Assembly: GCA_039881145.1 (NCBI GenBank)
Contig: JAYKKI010000132.1
Coordinates: 3,755,501-3,819,500, forward strand
DNA length: 64,000 nucleotides
DNA from: Druceiella hillmani
Lineage: Eukaryota > Arthropoda > Insecta > Lepidoptera > Hepialidae
Direction of reading: 5' to 3'
Position numbers and translations under genes: made by a program. Of the stretch, positions 51,321-63,380 are shown one piece after another. The first letter of the stretch is position 1. The number at the start of each line of letters is the position of its first letter. The notes beneath the pieces are model-generated. The model was not told where the DNA came from. It searched no databases and saw only the letters and a list, made by a program, of their open reading frames with translations.

Positions 51321-51400
51321 TATTATAAATTAAAACGATGTGTACTCAATTAGATAATCAATGGCTGACAGACTTTATTTCTTAATAATAGTGATGTTCA
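51321..51400 (-). repeat. Copia 5' terminal repeat, 80 bp
   Basis: It matches 47993-48072 at 75 of 80 positions, ending exactly at the primer-binding site. Similarity to the other copy stops within about three bases after 51400, so the terminal repeat is far shorter than copia's 276 bp (from memory). Confidence 0.85.
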
Positions 51401-51497
51401 AAAGGTTGACATATCAGAGACAATAGTTATAATCACAACCACATACGTCATAGATGTCGCTACATTATTTATTTGATGTTACTAATTTAAGTATATA

Positions 51498-51498
<1 letters not shown>

Positions 51499-51556
<58 letters not shown>
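51499..51556. repeat. (TA)n microsatellite
   Basis: About 29 TA units, ending 4 bases before the 82-bp hairpin. Confidence 0.95.
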
Positions 51557-51558
<2 letters not shown>

Positions 51559-51560
51559 GA

Positions 51561-51642
51561 CTTATTATTATGTATACATGGATCTTGCTATAATAATGCA
51601 ATGGCATTATTATTGCAAGATCCATATATACATAATAATAAG
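51561..51642. repeat. Near-perfect 40-bp-arm cruciform
   Basis: The left arm 51561-51600 (starting cttattattatgtatacatg) pairs with 51603-51642 at 37 of 40 positions, with only two bases between. It is flanked by TA repeats on both sides. The tiny loop makes it a cruciform or foldback rather than a typical microRNA precursor. Confidence 0.9.
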
Positions 51643-54600
51643 TATTTTATATATGTATATAATTATTATTAATATTTATATATGCATATAACCCAATGGG
51701 GTTCAAAGGAACTCCCGCCTTATTTCTATTAAATCCATAGGGGCAAAGTTGTGATCAAAAAGCTTATAATAATTGCTTTTAATCCATATCACATCGCCCC
51801 AAAATGCAATGTTAGATTAGAAATGCTTCATATATCACAGCTTTGTGAAGTATTATATAGCGCTAATTGAAAAAAAATATTCTGCAACGTTGAAACTAAC
51901 ATCTTCACACAACTCGATCGTAAATAGTTCGAAGGTTAGCAATAAATTTAAGCAGCTCTTTTTGATGAAGTTTTTAGGTATCCATGAATTATTTCATTAA
52001 TAAAATAATATAAAAAAAATTTATGGTTTTTTAACACAAAATGAAATAGAGATATATACAAATACGATGTTTAAAATATAAATATTAATAAAACCATTAC
52101 TCGTGCAGTTAAATTGGGGGAGGAAGAAATTTATGTCCAAATGACAGTTAAACTCCATATATGCAGATGGCAGAATCTATATATACTGATGACATTATGT
52201 TAATATATTTACATGATTGTATCAGTATTACAAAATCAGAGAAGTGATCATTAAACAATATAAGTTATAAATCTACAGTACAGTGAAAAAGGCTCACTCA
52301 ATTATATAAAAAACATGAATAAAATTAATAAAAATGAAATCAAACCAAAGGAAATGACAACCATACATACGGTGAAACTTTCGAATAAAATACCTTGAGA
52401 AAGGAAAACGCTGGATCATATCCCTAATTACAAAGATGAAATTAAGGTTATAATTAAAACCAGACTAGCAGGTATCGCCACTAATTTTTATATAAAACTA
52501 AATACCAGACTGAAAAAAAGATGTATAGTGACATTTAATTCACACATATCACAACGCAACACAACGAATCGCATATTTATATTTAGTTACTTAATAGAGC
52601 AGTATAATAAATATAAACGACGGCTTTACGTAGTGTTTATAGCATATTAAAGACGTTCGGCTACATCGCACACGAGATACTGTGGTATGTTCTGAAATGG
52701 GTAGGTATATAGGCAAAATACTACAAGAGATTTAGCAAAAAAGTAAAGCTACGGTTAAAATAGAACGGGTGGGAATTTTTTTGGATATAAAAGAGGTGAC
52801 GTTAGAGTGATCTGTTATAGCTCTGTTTATAGCTTTTCTAGAGTTCATTTTTTCGAAACTCAACTGGATTGGGATAGGAAATAATATCAATGGAGGATAG
52901 TTAACTCACCTGGACAAGATTCGCGACTGAGTGGCCCCGCTGGAAGATAATGGAGGAGACCTTTACTCATAAAAATATTAATTTAAAATGTAATTTGCTT
53001 GTATTCATGTTAAATTTATAGCATTAGGGTATTAATTATTTTTCACATACAATTACAAATAATAACAATAATTTAGATATAGGTTTGAATTCCAGTATGG
53101 AGTGTCGGTATTTAATGGAATTTTGCTTTGATGGGTTTTATGATTTGATTGACGTTGGAATATTTTCATATATCATTTGTTAAAAGTATATTTTATTTAT
53201 CGAATAATGTAAAGTCCAATAATGGTATAAAAATTGTGTATATATGCATATTTTATAATATTTTTGGGGGAATAAATGGCTTATCATAATTATTATTTTG
53301 ATATCTGAACCTTTCTGAAACTGTGCGTATTTAAAAAATTATGTATAATTTTCTTACATTGTTATAATTTTCCAACAACCTTTGGGTTGTGTACTAAAAA
53401 CTTATATTTTTCCTAATTTAAGTTAAGTGATTTTGGAACTAAGGGAGATAAATACTTGTTTCATATTTATCGATATATATCTGAAAATATATAACTCAAA
53501 TTAAAAAAAAATTGTTTTGAGTCAATTATCACTTGCTTTTTTAAATTATAACCCGCGGCATTTATTAAAAAAATTTAAAAATTATAAAAATTCCTAAATT
53601 TTAAAAATTATATTCTTGAGCGTTTACTATTGAGCTAAGGGTCGATATATTTTATTATTACACCAAATTTTAAGTTTAACATCAGTCTTGAGAAAAATGG
53701 CTCTTAGACGGACAGATAGACAGGTGAATGATTTTAAATGGATCCCATTTTTTTCTTTTGATGCGTGGAATCTGCTTGATGCGTGGAATTTGAGACTTCC
53801 AGTTTTATTTTGCTAAAGCCTATGGCGTAGATTGCACTGTAAAATATGACAAATTATAACTAGTAATCTTAGTGATCAGTTACGATATATGCTTATAATA
53901 GAGATGTGTCATCTCTATTACAACAACATTAAACATAACCTTATTTTGTTGCATGTCTTGATATAATAATTGTAATTAAAATCTAGCTAAAGTTCGTAGG
54001 TGAACGAAATTGAGTCAATAGTTTTAAAATGGCGGCGGCGGTTTAAAAAGCAAAAAAATTAACTAAATTTATTTTTCCAATGAAGTAAATAAATCAGATA
54101 TCATTAAGAAAAAAATTTCAAATACTACACATTTTGTCTGAAAGTTTTCCCTGCGCTTATTGGAGAAAAGAAAAACGACCTAAAAATATTTCAAGATATA
54201 AGGCCATGTTGCGTACAGTGTCTACAAATGATGGTACATTCGATTCTTTATTTTAGTACGTTCATTAAACAAAACCTTTCTAGCCGATTAACTATTCGAG
54301 CACGCATGTCACACTATTGCGACCTAGTGCTTAAATATTTTGATTTCACACACTTGGGGTTTAATATTTATTTACCTCGTGTGGTATAAGTAGTCACGCT
54401 ATATAAAGTATGGTATAAGTAGTCACGCTATATAAAGTATATACACTGATAAAGTACTAAAAGAGCATTAACTCTGTCTGAACTTTCTGATTAAATGTGG
54501 GGTGTTTTAATTTATGCAATAAATTAATTATAAAATTAAATAAAAGAAATAATTTGGTTTTCCTAGGAGTCAAATAGATGGAGAAGTATTATTTTGCAAA

Positions 54601-55059
54601 AATATTTTTTAAGAAACTTTTTTCATAAATCAAACACTATTTCAAAAGTGTGTTTAAGTCTACTCAAATCCAGAATTTTTGTCACTAATTGCTAACTACG
54701 TGGCTAGTTACAATTCTAAGATCAAATTTTATAGAAGTACATTTTATTAAATTTCATGGTCACTTTTTTATTTGCTATTCCAGCGAAGCCAGAGGTAAAA
54801 CAACTAATGACCTTAAAGTTAAACAAAAAATCAACGAAATTCCCATTTCCAACTGGCGCTCGTTATTAGCATTTTTGTTTTTCAAAGATACCATAATGTA
54901 ACATAAGTCATAAAATGCTTTGTAAATCCTATTTCTTCCTGTAATACACAGCACAGCATTTTATGCTGTAGCAGCGGAGCGTATGATCTGCGTAGATTCT
55001 TTTTGTTTTGTTAGGTATATGTATTACGAACCATCTAGATGAAGATGTACGACTAAAAA
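51643..55059. other. AT-rich noncoding stretch
   Basis: It holds an 18-bp duplication (ttgatgcgtggaat at about 53758 and 53776) and the tandem pair at 54382-54439. No gene is recognised. Confidence 0.55.
54382..54439. repeat. 29-bp tandem duplication
   Basis: tggtataagtagtcacgcta plus tataaagta occurs twice, at 54382-54410 and 54411-54439, without mismatch. Confidence 0.9.
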
Positions 55060-55700
55060 TCTGCTAGCCAGATTCACCAGAAACGAACTTATGGCAAATG
55101 TAGGTTACCCGTCTTTTTTAATTAAGTTGTGGTCTGACTTGTTCATCTAACTTCTAGAGTATTTAAATAATCTTAGTTTGGAATTTGGTATATATTCTTA
55201 TCCATGGAAGACATCTTGCATTATACCAGTTCTCAAAGATGTCCTAGATCCTAAATAAACAACTATAGACCTGTAACAGTATTAAATATCTTTGATGACA
55301 CTATTTTATTTAATGTTACACAGATGTATTTTCGTTCTAATTTCAACTCTGCCAATAAGGTTTTCACACGCGTCTCACTTTTACGATCCTGTCATATATC
55401 CACTAAGATGGATAAAGAATGGCAGACAGATGTTGCTAATTTTGATCTTAGAAAAGCTTTTGAACTTATAGATAATGATGCATAATAGCATTGTTTGAAC
55501 ACCATATGAGCAGGATTCTGTTTCGGTTTGGTTTAGTTTTTCGTCGATTAGTTTTAATACCAGATAACATTATGTACCATTTATTTCTCTTAATGATAAA
55601 TCACATTATTAGTGTTGCAAAAAGTTAAATTTGTCTTGAAATTATGTCTAAATAAAGATCTCTGCTTTAATGTATTAATTGTTCTTATTTTCGAGTTCTG
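55060..55700 (+). pseudogene. LINE (Jockey-like) reverse transcriptase relic
   Basis: This is a decayed piece of a non-LTR retrotransposon reverse transcriptase, which copies its RNA directly into nicked chromosomal DNA. In one frame FLIKLWSDLFI, LNNLSLEFGI and PWKTSCIIPVLKD (from 55202) follow the family's order of LxxLFNxSLxxGxFPxxWKxSxIxPVxK. After stops and a shift, DVANFDLRKAFELIDND (from about 55429) matches the first catalytic block DFxKAFDxVDH, with the expected FD of KAFD changed to FE. Further on, LFLLMINHII (about 55588-55617) resembles PLLFLLFINDI. The YADD box is not clearly readable. Several stops and frameshifts are present, and both ends are lost. The clade is a guess; LINE origin is firm. 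Confidence 0.78.
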
Positions 55701-58700
55701 ATTATATAAAATATTAGGTGACTGTATTAGGAGAATATCAGTGATGAGATTAATTTAATTTTTTTTATAATTTTTAAGTGCGATTTTAAAGAAATCCACA
55801 ATTTCATACTTATATACCAAATTTTATTTGGTATTTCCTTCGATTTAGTGCTTAATTGGTTTAACTGGACATTTTAGCTGGAATTAATACTATTTTATTT
55901 CGGTTTGTAATGGTTTTCGATTCATAGCTTTAGAACTAATATCTTGGAGTATTAATAACTTTCACTGGAAATTACATTTCCTTCACGTATATTTCTTGCT
56001 TCAATACGAATATTCTTATATTAAGTACTAAAGTAAAACTAATTTATATATAATCGTTTTAAAGTCTAATTAAAAGTTGAATTATAAAAATAATCTGCAT
56101 CATCAAACAAATGTATGATCATAATAGTGTAATAATAATATACCACAACAAAACCCTTATTTTACTTGAATTATTTTGTCTTAATATATCTTTTCACGTG
56201 GTTATTACATAAATAAGTACCGTTATAATATAAATTAAGTACTGTTTAACCGGTAATACAAAACGTAGGTGTTGCGAAAATACCACACAAAAATACTCTT
56301 TGACGATAACAATGGTTAAAAGAATTTTACGAGGAACTTGGACTAGGATACAACGCATTTTACGAGGGAAAAATATTAAACAATTGATACTGAGTTTTAA
56401 GAGGTAAAAATATTATAATTTAATATTTAATTTAATTAAAAGTTTTTCAATCTTTAATTTAATTATAAATTTTTCATTACTTCACAAGGGACTTCAACTA
56501 TGTATTTATTTTATACTTAAGAGTTTAATTTTAAGAGGAAAAAAAAATAAAAATTTTGTGATAAAGTTTCCATGATTTTCTGGGAAACTCCATAAATGTT
56601 TTTTTTAAATTTAACGGGTTAATTTTTTGAGAAAAAATATCATTCAACTGATACTAATTAAGTTTACGTGATTTTATATTTGACCAAACATTAAAAATTA
56701 TCTTAATGAGTTAATATATTAGAATTATGAATGTAAGTATAATCGCACTTTGCAAGTATCTCTATTTTTCACTACATCATTTTGTATAGTAAATCTATAG
56801 AAAAGTGGCGAAAGAAATAATAACAATACATACAATTGAATATTTATTGACAAATTGTGGTAGGACAAAAATATTTGTGTAAAATACTTTACAGTAAATA
56901 CTTAATACCGGTACTAAGTTTATCTTATTATCATTATGATAAACTAGTTTTGTCTAGTCACTTACCTTAACACGCATTGAAAAAGGAAAAATATTGACAA
57001 TCAAATTTTTTGTTTGCCATTGTATATAACAAGTAGCTCGAGAAACGTGTTGTTAGTAATAAATTTATTATTTGTTAATACAACGTTATCATATCTCATT
57101 GCCGGCATGTATACCACACATGCGAAATACGAAGCGTGTCTAATAATTCAGTGATAATAAATTAATAAAACTAATATTGTATGTAAGATAAGCAAAAAAA
57201 TCATAGAATCGAAGAAAACTAATGAGATCGGCGATAAAATAGAGAATGAATGAGATTACATGAGTTTTAACCTTTTACGGCGACTTCAGATAAACTTTTG
57301 GTGAGTAACATTTCATATTAAAATTGTATTGAATCAATTTATTCCTATTAGTTATTGAATATATTTGGCCTTATCATAATATAAATTTAATAATGTTTAC
57401 TACGAGAGTCAAATCATACTTATATTTCTACAAATGTGTCGTATTTTATAGAAAGTTAAGTTAGAAAGTATCAGTCCAAAGGAACAAGAACTGAAATTTT
57501 AAATGACGATTTTCAGTTTGTTTTTAATTTCAGCAATTTCAAATACAGTTCTTATTTTTACAACACCACACAAACATACACATGAAAAGATTTATAGTAA
57601 TTTGGGGAAATTCTAGAACTTGTCAAGTATCAGTTGTGCATTATACGACAAAGACAGGAAATTATATAGCAATAGCAAGTTTTAAAGAGAATGTTGCACT
57701 ATTTTATACATATTTAACAAATAGTGTTAAGTTGACTCAATATAACAGCTTTTTTGACTCAAATCATATTCGGGTCTTTACATTTATACGTGGGCTGCTG
57801 ACAAGTTGAAAATTGCTGCTGAATTATTGTTGAAAAGGAGTTAGAAACAATTGAATTTATAGTGTTTGTGTACCCTTTTGCAAGGGCGTAAGGAGTATGT
57901 ATAATTTGAAAACGAAATTTGTTTCCAATCCAAAATATTTTCAATAGTACAGAGACATTCTTCAAGTTATTTGTCGGGCGCATATTTATGAGACCTTTTA
58001 GATTGCAAATAATAATTATTGATATTCAAACCGAAAATAATTTTAAACACCTTGGCGTTTTGAAACAGATTTTGACAATATTTTTTTTATATGAATCTTA
58101 AAAGTATTTTTTTTTTAATTTTGTATATTATTTTTTAATCCAAATTAAAAATCTTTCCAAAAATTCTTCAAAACTTTGCATGATGTAAATTTCTTGATCC
58201 TATTTTTTAATTTTTTATGTTGAGTACATCAATTTCAGACATTTTGTGAGTTCCAATAAATGAAGACCTTATGTAATTAGCTATTTGAATAAATTCATGT
58301 CCACTAGAATATAATTTCCATATAAAGTATGCTGAATAACCATTCATGGAGAATTTTAATGGAATTCGTATAGAATAAATTTAATTCAAGCTGAATGAAA
58401 AATGGTTGGTAACTTTCTTATTAAACATTATTTTATTCATAAAACATGTATTGAAATAAATTTATGACACAATTGTTTATTTAGGCATAAAACATAAATA
58501 TGCCAAATATATCAAATATTATACACATGTCAAATATATCAAACATCAATTTTTTTTACGTTTATGACCGATAATCCGATAAGAATCATAATAATTTTTT
58601 GCTTGAAGTAATATATCTAAAAAATAATAAACATCCAAAAATAAAAAGAAATTTGAACTCGTTGCACAAATCGGCTAAAACATTAATTTCTGACTGTGTC

Positions 58701-61700
58701 AAATATCATGATATTGACTTTAATTTTCGAGAAATATACTACGGGAGTAAAAGAAAGAAATATTATTTCGTTGCCTAATACTTTTATAATTGAATTATTT
58801 TTAATTTTAAATAAATAAATTGAGTTTACCTTACACATCTTTTGTTAATTCAGATTTCAAATACTCGGCTAATTTACTGAAAACTTAGAAAATTACTTGA
58901 GGAAAATTAGAACGAGTCACGATTAAATGTTGTCGATAATTTTTAAAAACTGAATAACATGTTTACAGATTGTACGTAGTAAAGCAATTAAAGAAATGCC
59001 ATTTCGGTTTTAAGTGTTTAGGAAAACTTTGTTTTAAATATCGAGTTGGTCCATATTGTAATTTGATAATGCCTACATCCTGCAAAATCGAAATTTTGCA
59101 ACAAATATCCATAACTCTGCTCCTAAGTATTTTATAGATTACATTGTGCACCATTGAAATTTCAATCAAAATGTCAAGTCTACATATATATGCCAGTCTG
59201 TCTTAATATATTTAATTGGTATTGTCGTAGTTATTAACGAAAGAACATAGTACTTATTATTGACGTTATATGTACTAAAATAATTTTTATTCTAAATTAA
59301 CAAAGACTAGACAAATCCGTATCCACAACTGAAGTTAGTTTCGACTTGTTGATGTTATAGAAAGAAAAGGAATTTTTATAATTTTACGCATTTCTAACTT
59401 CCTTCTTAACAATTTTCCAACCTTGCAAGTGAATAAGCGTGACAAGTGACAATAAGTTATAAGATATAATAATCAACTTAGTTTTCGAACAAAATTCCGA
59501 TAATTTGATTACCTGATTTTCCATGAAACCAAATGCCGTCCAAAACTTGCAGTATAAAGTATTTAGAAATAAGCTACAAATTTATAAAATAAGGTACTGT
59601 TTCCATTTTTATATATTTTTTAAATATTACTTTTATAATCAAAGGCCCGTAAAACATACTTGTGCAAACACCATATTGCGGACATGTAGGAAAGAGTATC
59701 AAAAAATACTTGTTTTTAATTTAAATTAAAATAAATTTATTTTAAATGTTTAGAGCTATAAGCTAACATAATATCGGGACCGAAATCAAGTATTTGGAAT
59801 TAAAACGTAATATTTAAAATGTCTCGAAATGCATGCAAATTTTCGGTCATTGTGTATTCAAATGATTATAAATTTAAATTTATTTGAGCAGCTAAACTAA
59901 TTTCTGAGTATTCAATAACCGAATATTTTGCAACTAGAATATGATTAAAATTTAGATATTATTGAAGAAGAGAAAAAGACCCATTTATGCATGGGTTACT
60001 ATAGAATATATAAATATGTAAAACACAAAGTCGATTAGTTAAATATACTTATATATTTGATAAATGAAATAAGCTTAAGAAATATTTTTCCCCTCCAATT
60101 GCTGAGACATTTAAATTGACTTAAAGTATTCAAACAACACAATGGTTTTTAGTAAATTCCATAACCTAAAATTGTTTATTAGCTGTATTAGATTAAAATA
60201 ATGGCTTTCTTTTATAACCAATTAAAAACCAGTAAGTACCAGGTTTCAGTTACTCTAATTAAATATATGTTTTATATAGATTAAGAAAATATCTATATTT
60301 AAATCATCATTTTAATCTTAATTTTTAAATTGAAAGTTAATTTCTATATGCTATGCCAGTTTAATATAATGAAGTATAATATGTAAATGAAATTTAATTT
60401 TAATTTTAAAGCTTTCTCGAATTTTCAAAAGTTAATTTTAAATATTGCATTTTTTTTATAAAAATGAACATTATATTTAAATTTTAAAAATAACTAATCT
60501 AATATAACGTCAGTAGAATTGCACATTATAAATAAATTGATAGGATTTAAGTGCTAACTTACAAATATCTTATAATATCTGTCAAATAATAAAAACAGAT
60601 ACTAATATACGACATAATAAATTATTTGGTGTACATAAACAATAACTTAATTGGTGTATATGAATTGAAAAATTTGATTATATTTTCATGCAAAAATGTA
60701 TATGGATTGTAATTATTACTGATATTTAATGAAATCACTATTATTTCATTTGAAACAGTTTAGTGGCAAAATGTAGCGATTCGCCTAAATTTTTTCAAAG
60801 CTTTAGCACTTAATTAAAAAACTATTTTAATTTGTTTTGAATAAAATTAATAAAAGTAGAACTAATTTTTTCCAGTATACTTTGTACATTTTCACATATT
60901 TTAAGTGATACTTAGTAATACAGTTGACTTTAGTCAAAACTATTACACTTTTTCTCGGCAAGGTCAGACTCATCCAAAAGACATCACTAGTTTTTAGATC
61001 TATTTAGTCGACAAGTGTGCGCTAAATGCTCTTGCTTCATTAAGATATTCGAGTAGTTCAAGAATTGAAGTTGTTATTGGAATCTAAAAGAAAACACCAA
61101 TTAGTAGATATATTTCTTAATCGATTTGATATTATTTCTATATCAACAAAATCAATGCAGTGAGAACAGCGTTAAGGTTCAATAAAATTGTGGGGAAAAG
61201 ATCAAAATTTATTATGTTCTTATACCTACAAAAGTTAAAAGGTTTTAATGGCATATATTGCCTTCTCTTTTGTAATACACATAATGTACGGAATAACATA
61301 ATTTAACCGGTAACGTGAGTCTCGTCATGACATTTAGGCTTTTCTTCACGGAAAATATGAAACATCAGACTTCGATCTCAAAAAATGGATCCCGATAAGA
61401 AGTTATCTCTGGTATCAAGGTACATACAGCCAAGAAATGGTCTATTTCGTTTCTTTTTCGTTTTCAAGGCCCACCTTGTTTAGGAAGAGAAATCAAAAGA
61501 AGTGTTCATCTGCTAGAATAATAAATTACAATAAACCGTTTTGGCCAAGAACATATAACATTACGAAAATAAATGTTGTTTATCTGAAATAATGAGACTC
61601 TAAGTTAATAATCGTAATATATTACTTTGTATAAAAAGAAAAGATAATTTCTTTATATGACAGCAATTTAGTATTTTATTAATGTGAAGTATGATAAATA

Positions 61701-63127
61701 AATTACGATCAAATATTTCATTCATCTTGGATTTATACAAAAACGAATAGAGTTAAACGATGGACAAAATATTCCTCATAATTATATCACAACACAATAT
61801 AAAAAAAAGTTCGTTGCCGCATCTCTTTAATTGTCAGTCTGTACACGCTAATCTCAAAAACTATCAACAGTATTTTGTTCAGGTTTTTACCAACAAGATG
61901 ATTCCCAACGTTTTCACTTAAAATTTATGAAGGTTTCCAAAACTTTTATTAACTGTGATTGAACGATCTATGACTTATGAAGATAATTGTTGGTCAAGTC
62001 GGAAAAAATCTTTACCATGGAGAGATGTTTTTGACAAGCGAGGCGTAAATTGTCAAAGTTACATGAAAGCAATGTATGGTGGGATTATTTTTCTCTAATA
62101 GTAATAAATGATAAACCAGTACTAGCAAAAAAACTTCAAAAATATATTTAATAAATTTTACTATAAGAGAGTTTTTTGGGTCAAAAATGGCTAATACTGA
62201 TCATAATAGACGAGTTCATTGTTTCATGGATCATATATAGATTAAACATTTAGTTAAAAATGTACCTAGATTATACAAAACCATTAGAATGAGTAGATAG
62301 AAAGAAGACCCGTGTAGGGTGTTTTGGCGTGCATAAAATGATCATTCCCTTATTGTAATGTATTGATAAGGAGGGTTTTCGCAAGAAACTAGACAAAATT
62401 CTTAACAGTAAGTATGCCATCTGGTCAATTTTTATGTACGTCTTTTTCCATAGAAAGTGTTAGTAATAAAATTAACAGCACAAACCTTTGAAAGCAGAGG
62501 AAAACTCTATAAATATTATTGGCAAGCCCATAGGTAATGAAATTGCATAGAATATACCTATGCAAATAGAGCTGTTATATTACGTATATAGTCAACTATG
62601 AAGTTACGTTGTTTTTGTGAATATTTTGAATGGAAAAGTACTAATAAATAAACCAAATTAACGAATTCCTTTCGTATACTCCATACTTACTAATATGAAT
62701 AGTTTTGTCATGGCAGAGCCCTAGAATCAGTAGCGAGTGATGTCAGCTTCACTGTAATAAGTTATGTCCAAGTTGCTTTATTTCGCTTTTACAATATTTC
62801 TTTTATTCATCCTCATGTGTATAATAATGTGTATAATACACGGTGCGCATTGCGAATGAAAACGACTTTGATCATTGCCGTTATTAAATATTTTTTTTTA
62901 ATATTTCAATATTGACTTTATCTTTTTCTTTTTGCATTGCATTGTTTCTATCCATGTCATAATGCTTGGTCTTTGATTCGGGTTCGAAACTACTATTGGA
63001 AAATATTATATCAACTATATAAAATATTTCATAAACTATATAAAATGTTAAAAAATAAATCATGTCAATTTAAGTTTTACCTTGTTTTCGTCAGTACAGA
63101 TAATTCATTTTCTTTTTAGAGTTTCGT
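55701..63127. other. AT-rich noncoding stretch, 7.4 kb
   Basis: No protein family, RNA gene or ordered repeat is recognised. Minor notes: related degenerate blocks near 56370 and 56631 (aaaaatatt/aaaaatatc followed by aactgatact-like text); caaatatatcaaa twice near 58505-58541; a GGTTCGAAAC word at about 62981 without a partner A box. Confidence 0.5.
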
Positions 63128-63178
63128 AAAAAAAAAAAATTAAAAAAAATTAAAAAAAAAAAATTAAAAAAAAAAAAT
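63128..63178. repeat. A-rich tract (A8-12 TT)n
   Basis: Four A runs of about 8 to 12 bases separated by TT. It could be the 3' tail of a plus-strand retroelement or a simple repeat. It abuts the GC-rich islet with no gap. Confidence 0.85.
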
Positions 63179-63380
63179 GCCCGTGTACAGCACTTTAAAC
63201 GGGTGTTTGACCTTCAGATCTGACGATTTAACCCAGTCTGGGAAAAATCCGCCCCTTCATGTCGTCAGCCAGCGAAGAGGCGGCAAAAACCCAGACTCTC
63301 GCTTGGCCCAACGGGCGGCACCGAGTCCGCCGTCCCAACCACAGCCTAGTTAGGTCCGGCCTAAGGCCCTAATAATAAGG
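63177..63380. other. GC- and CpG-rich islet with two overlapping open frames
   Basis: About 200 bp, far richer in GC than anything else here. It starts at the end of the A-rich tract and ends near ggcctaaggccctaataata. Plus-strand frame 63177-63353 begins with ATG and encodes 58 residues (MPVYSTLNGCLTFRSDD at the start). A second plus frame over 63232-63371 is also open (containing MSSASEEAAKTQT). Neither matches a family I can name. The CpG content, sharp edge and A-rich neighbour suggest the 5' end of a non-LTR retrotransposon inserted behind a poly(A)-like tail. A host 5' exon cannot be excluded. Confidence 0.5.

Larger units (their letters stand above)
47993..51400 (-). mobile_element. 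Copia-type LTR retrotransposon, decayed, minus strand
   Basis: A Ty1/copia retrotransposon about 3.4 kb long. In element order (right to left): an 80-bp 5' repeat, a tRNA primer-binding site, Gag, zinc knuckle, protease, pre-integrase zinc domain, integrase, reverse transcriptase, RNase H and an 80-bp 3' repeat. The gene order protease-integrase-RT-RNase H is the copia order. Drosophila copia, from memory, is about 5.1 kb, so roughly 1.4 kb is missing inside, mostly between the integrase core and the RT active site. At least two in-frame stops (51129-51127 and 48905-48903), three frameshifts (about 50770, 49640 and 49010) and a 55-bp duplication (49326-49415) make it inactive. The terminal repeats differ at 5 of 80 positions, which suggests an old insertion. 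No 5-bp target duplication is visible. Confidence 0.92.

Noticed and set aside
47983..51410. 5-bp target-site duplication of the copia element
   Set aside because: Flanks tatat on the left and aaaag or ggttg on the right do not match.
51561..51642. microRNA precursor
   Set aside because: The loop is only two bases and the arms are 40 bp long and nearly perfect, unlike a normal precursor.
61960..62160. Second mariner relic, from a WWDY-like text in one frame
   Set aside because: Only a four-residue resemblance; the neighbouring frames show no supporting motif.
62975..62990. tRNA-derived SINE, from a GGTTCGAAAC B-box word
   Set aside because: No A box at the right distance and no tRNA fold could be found.
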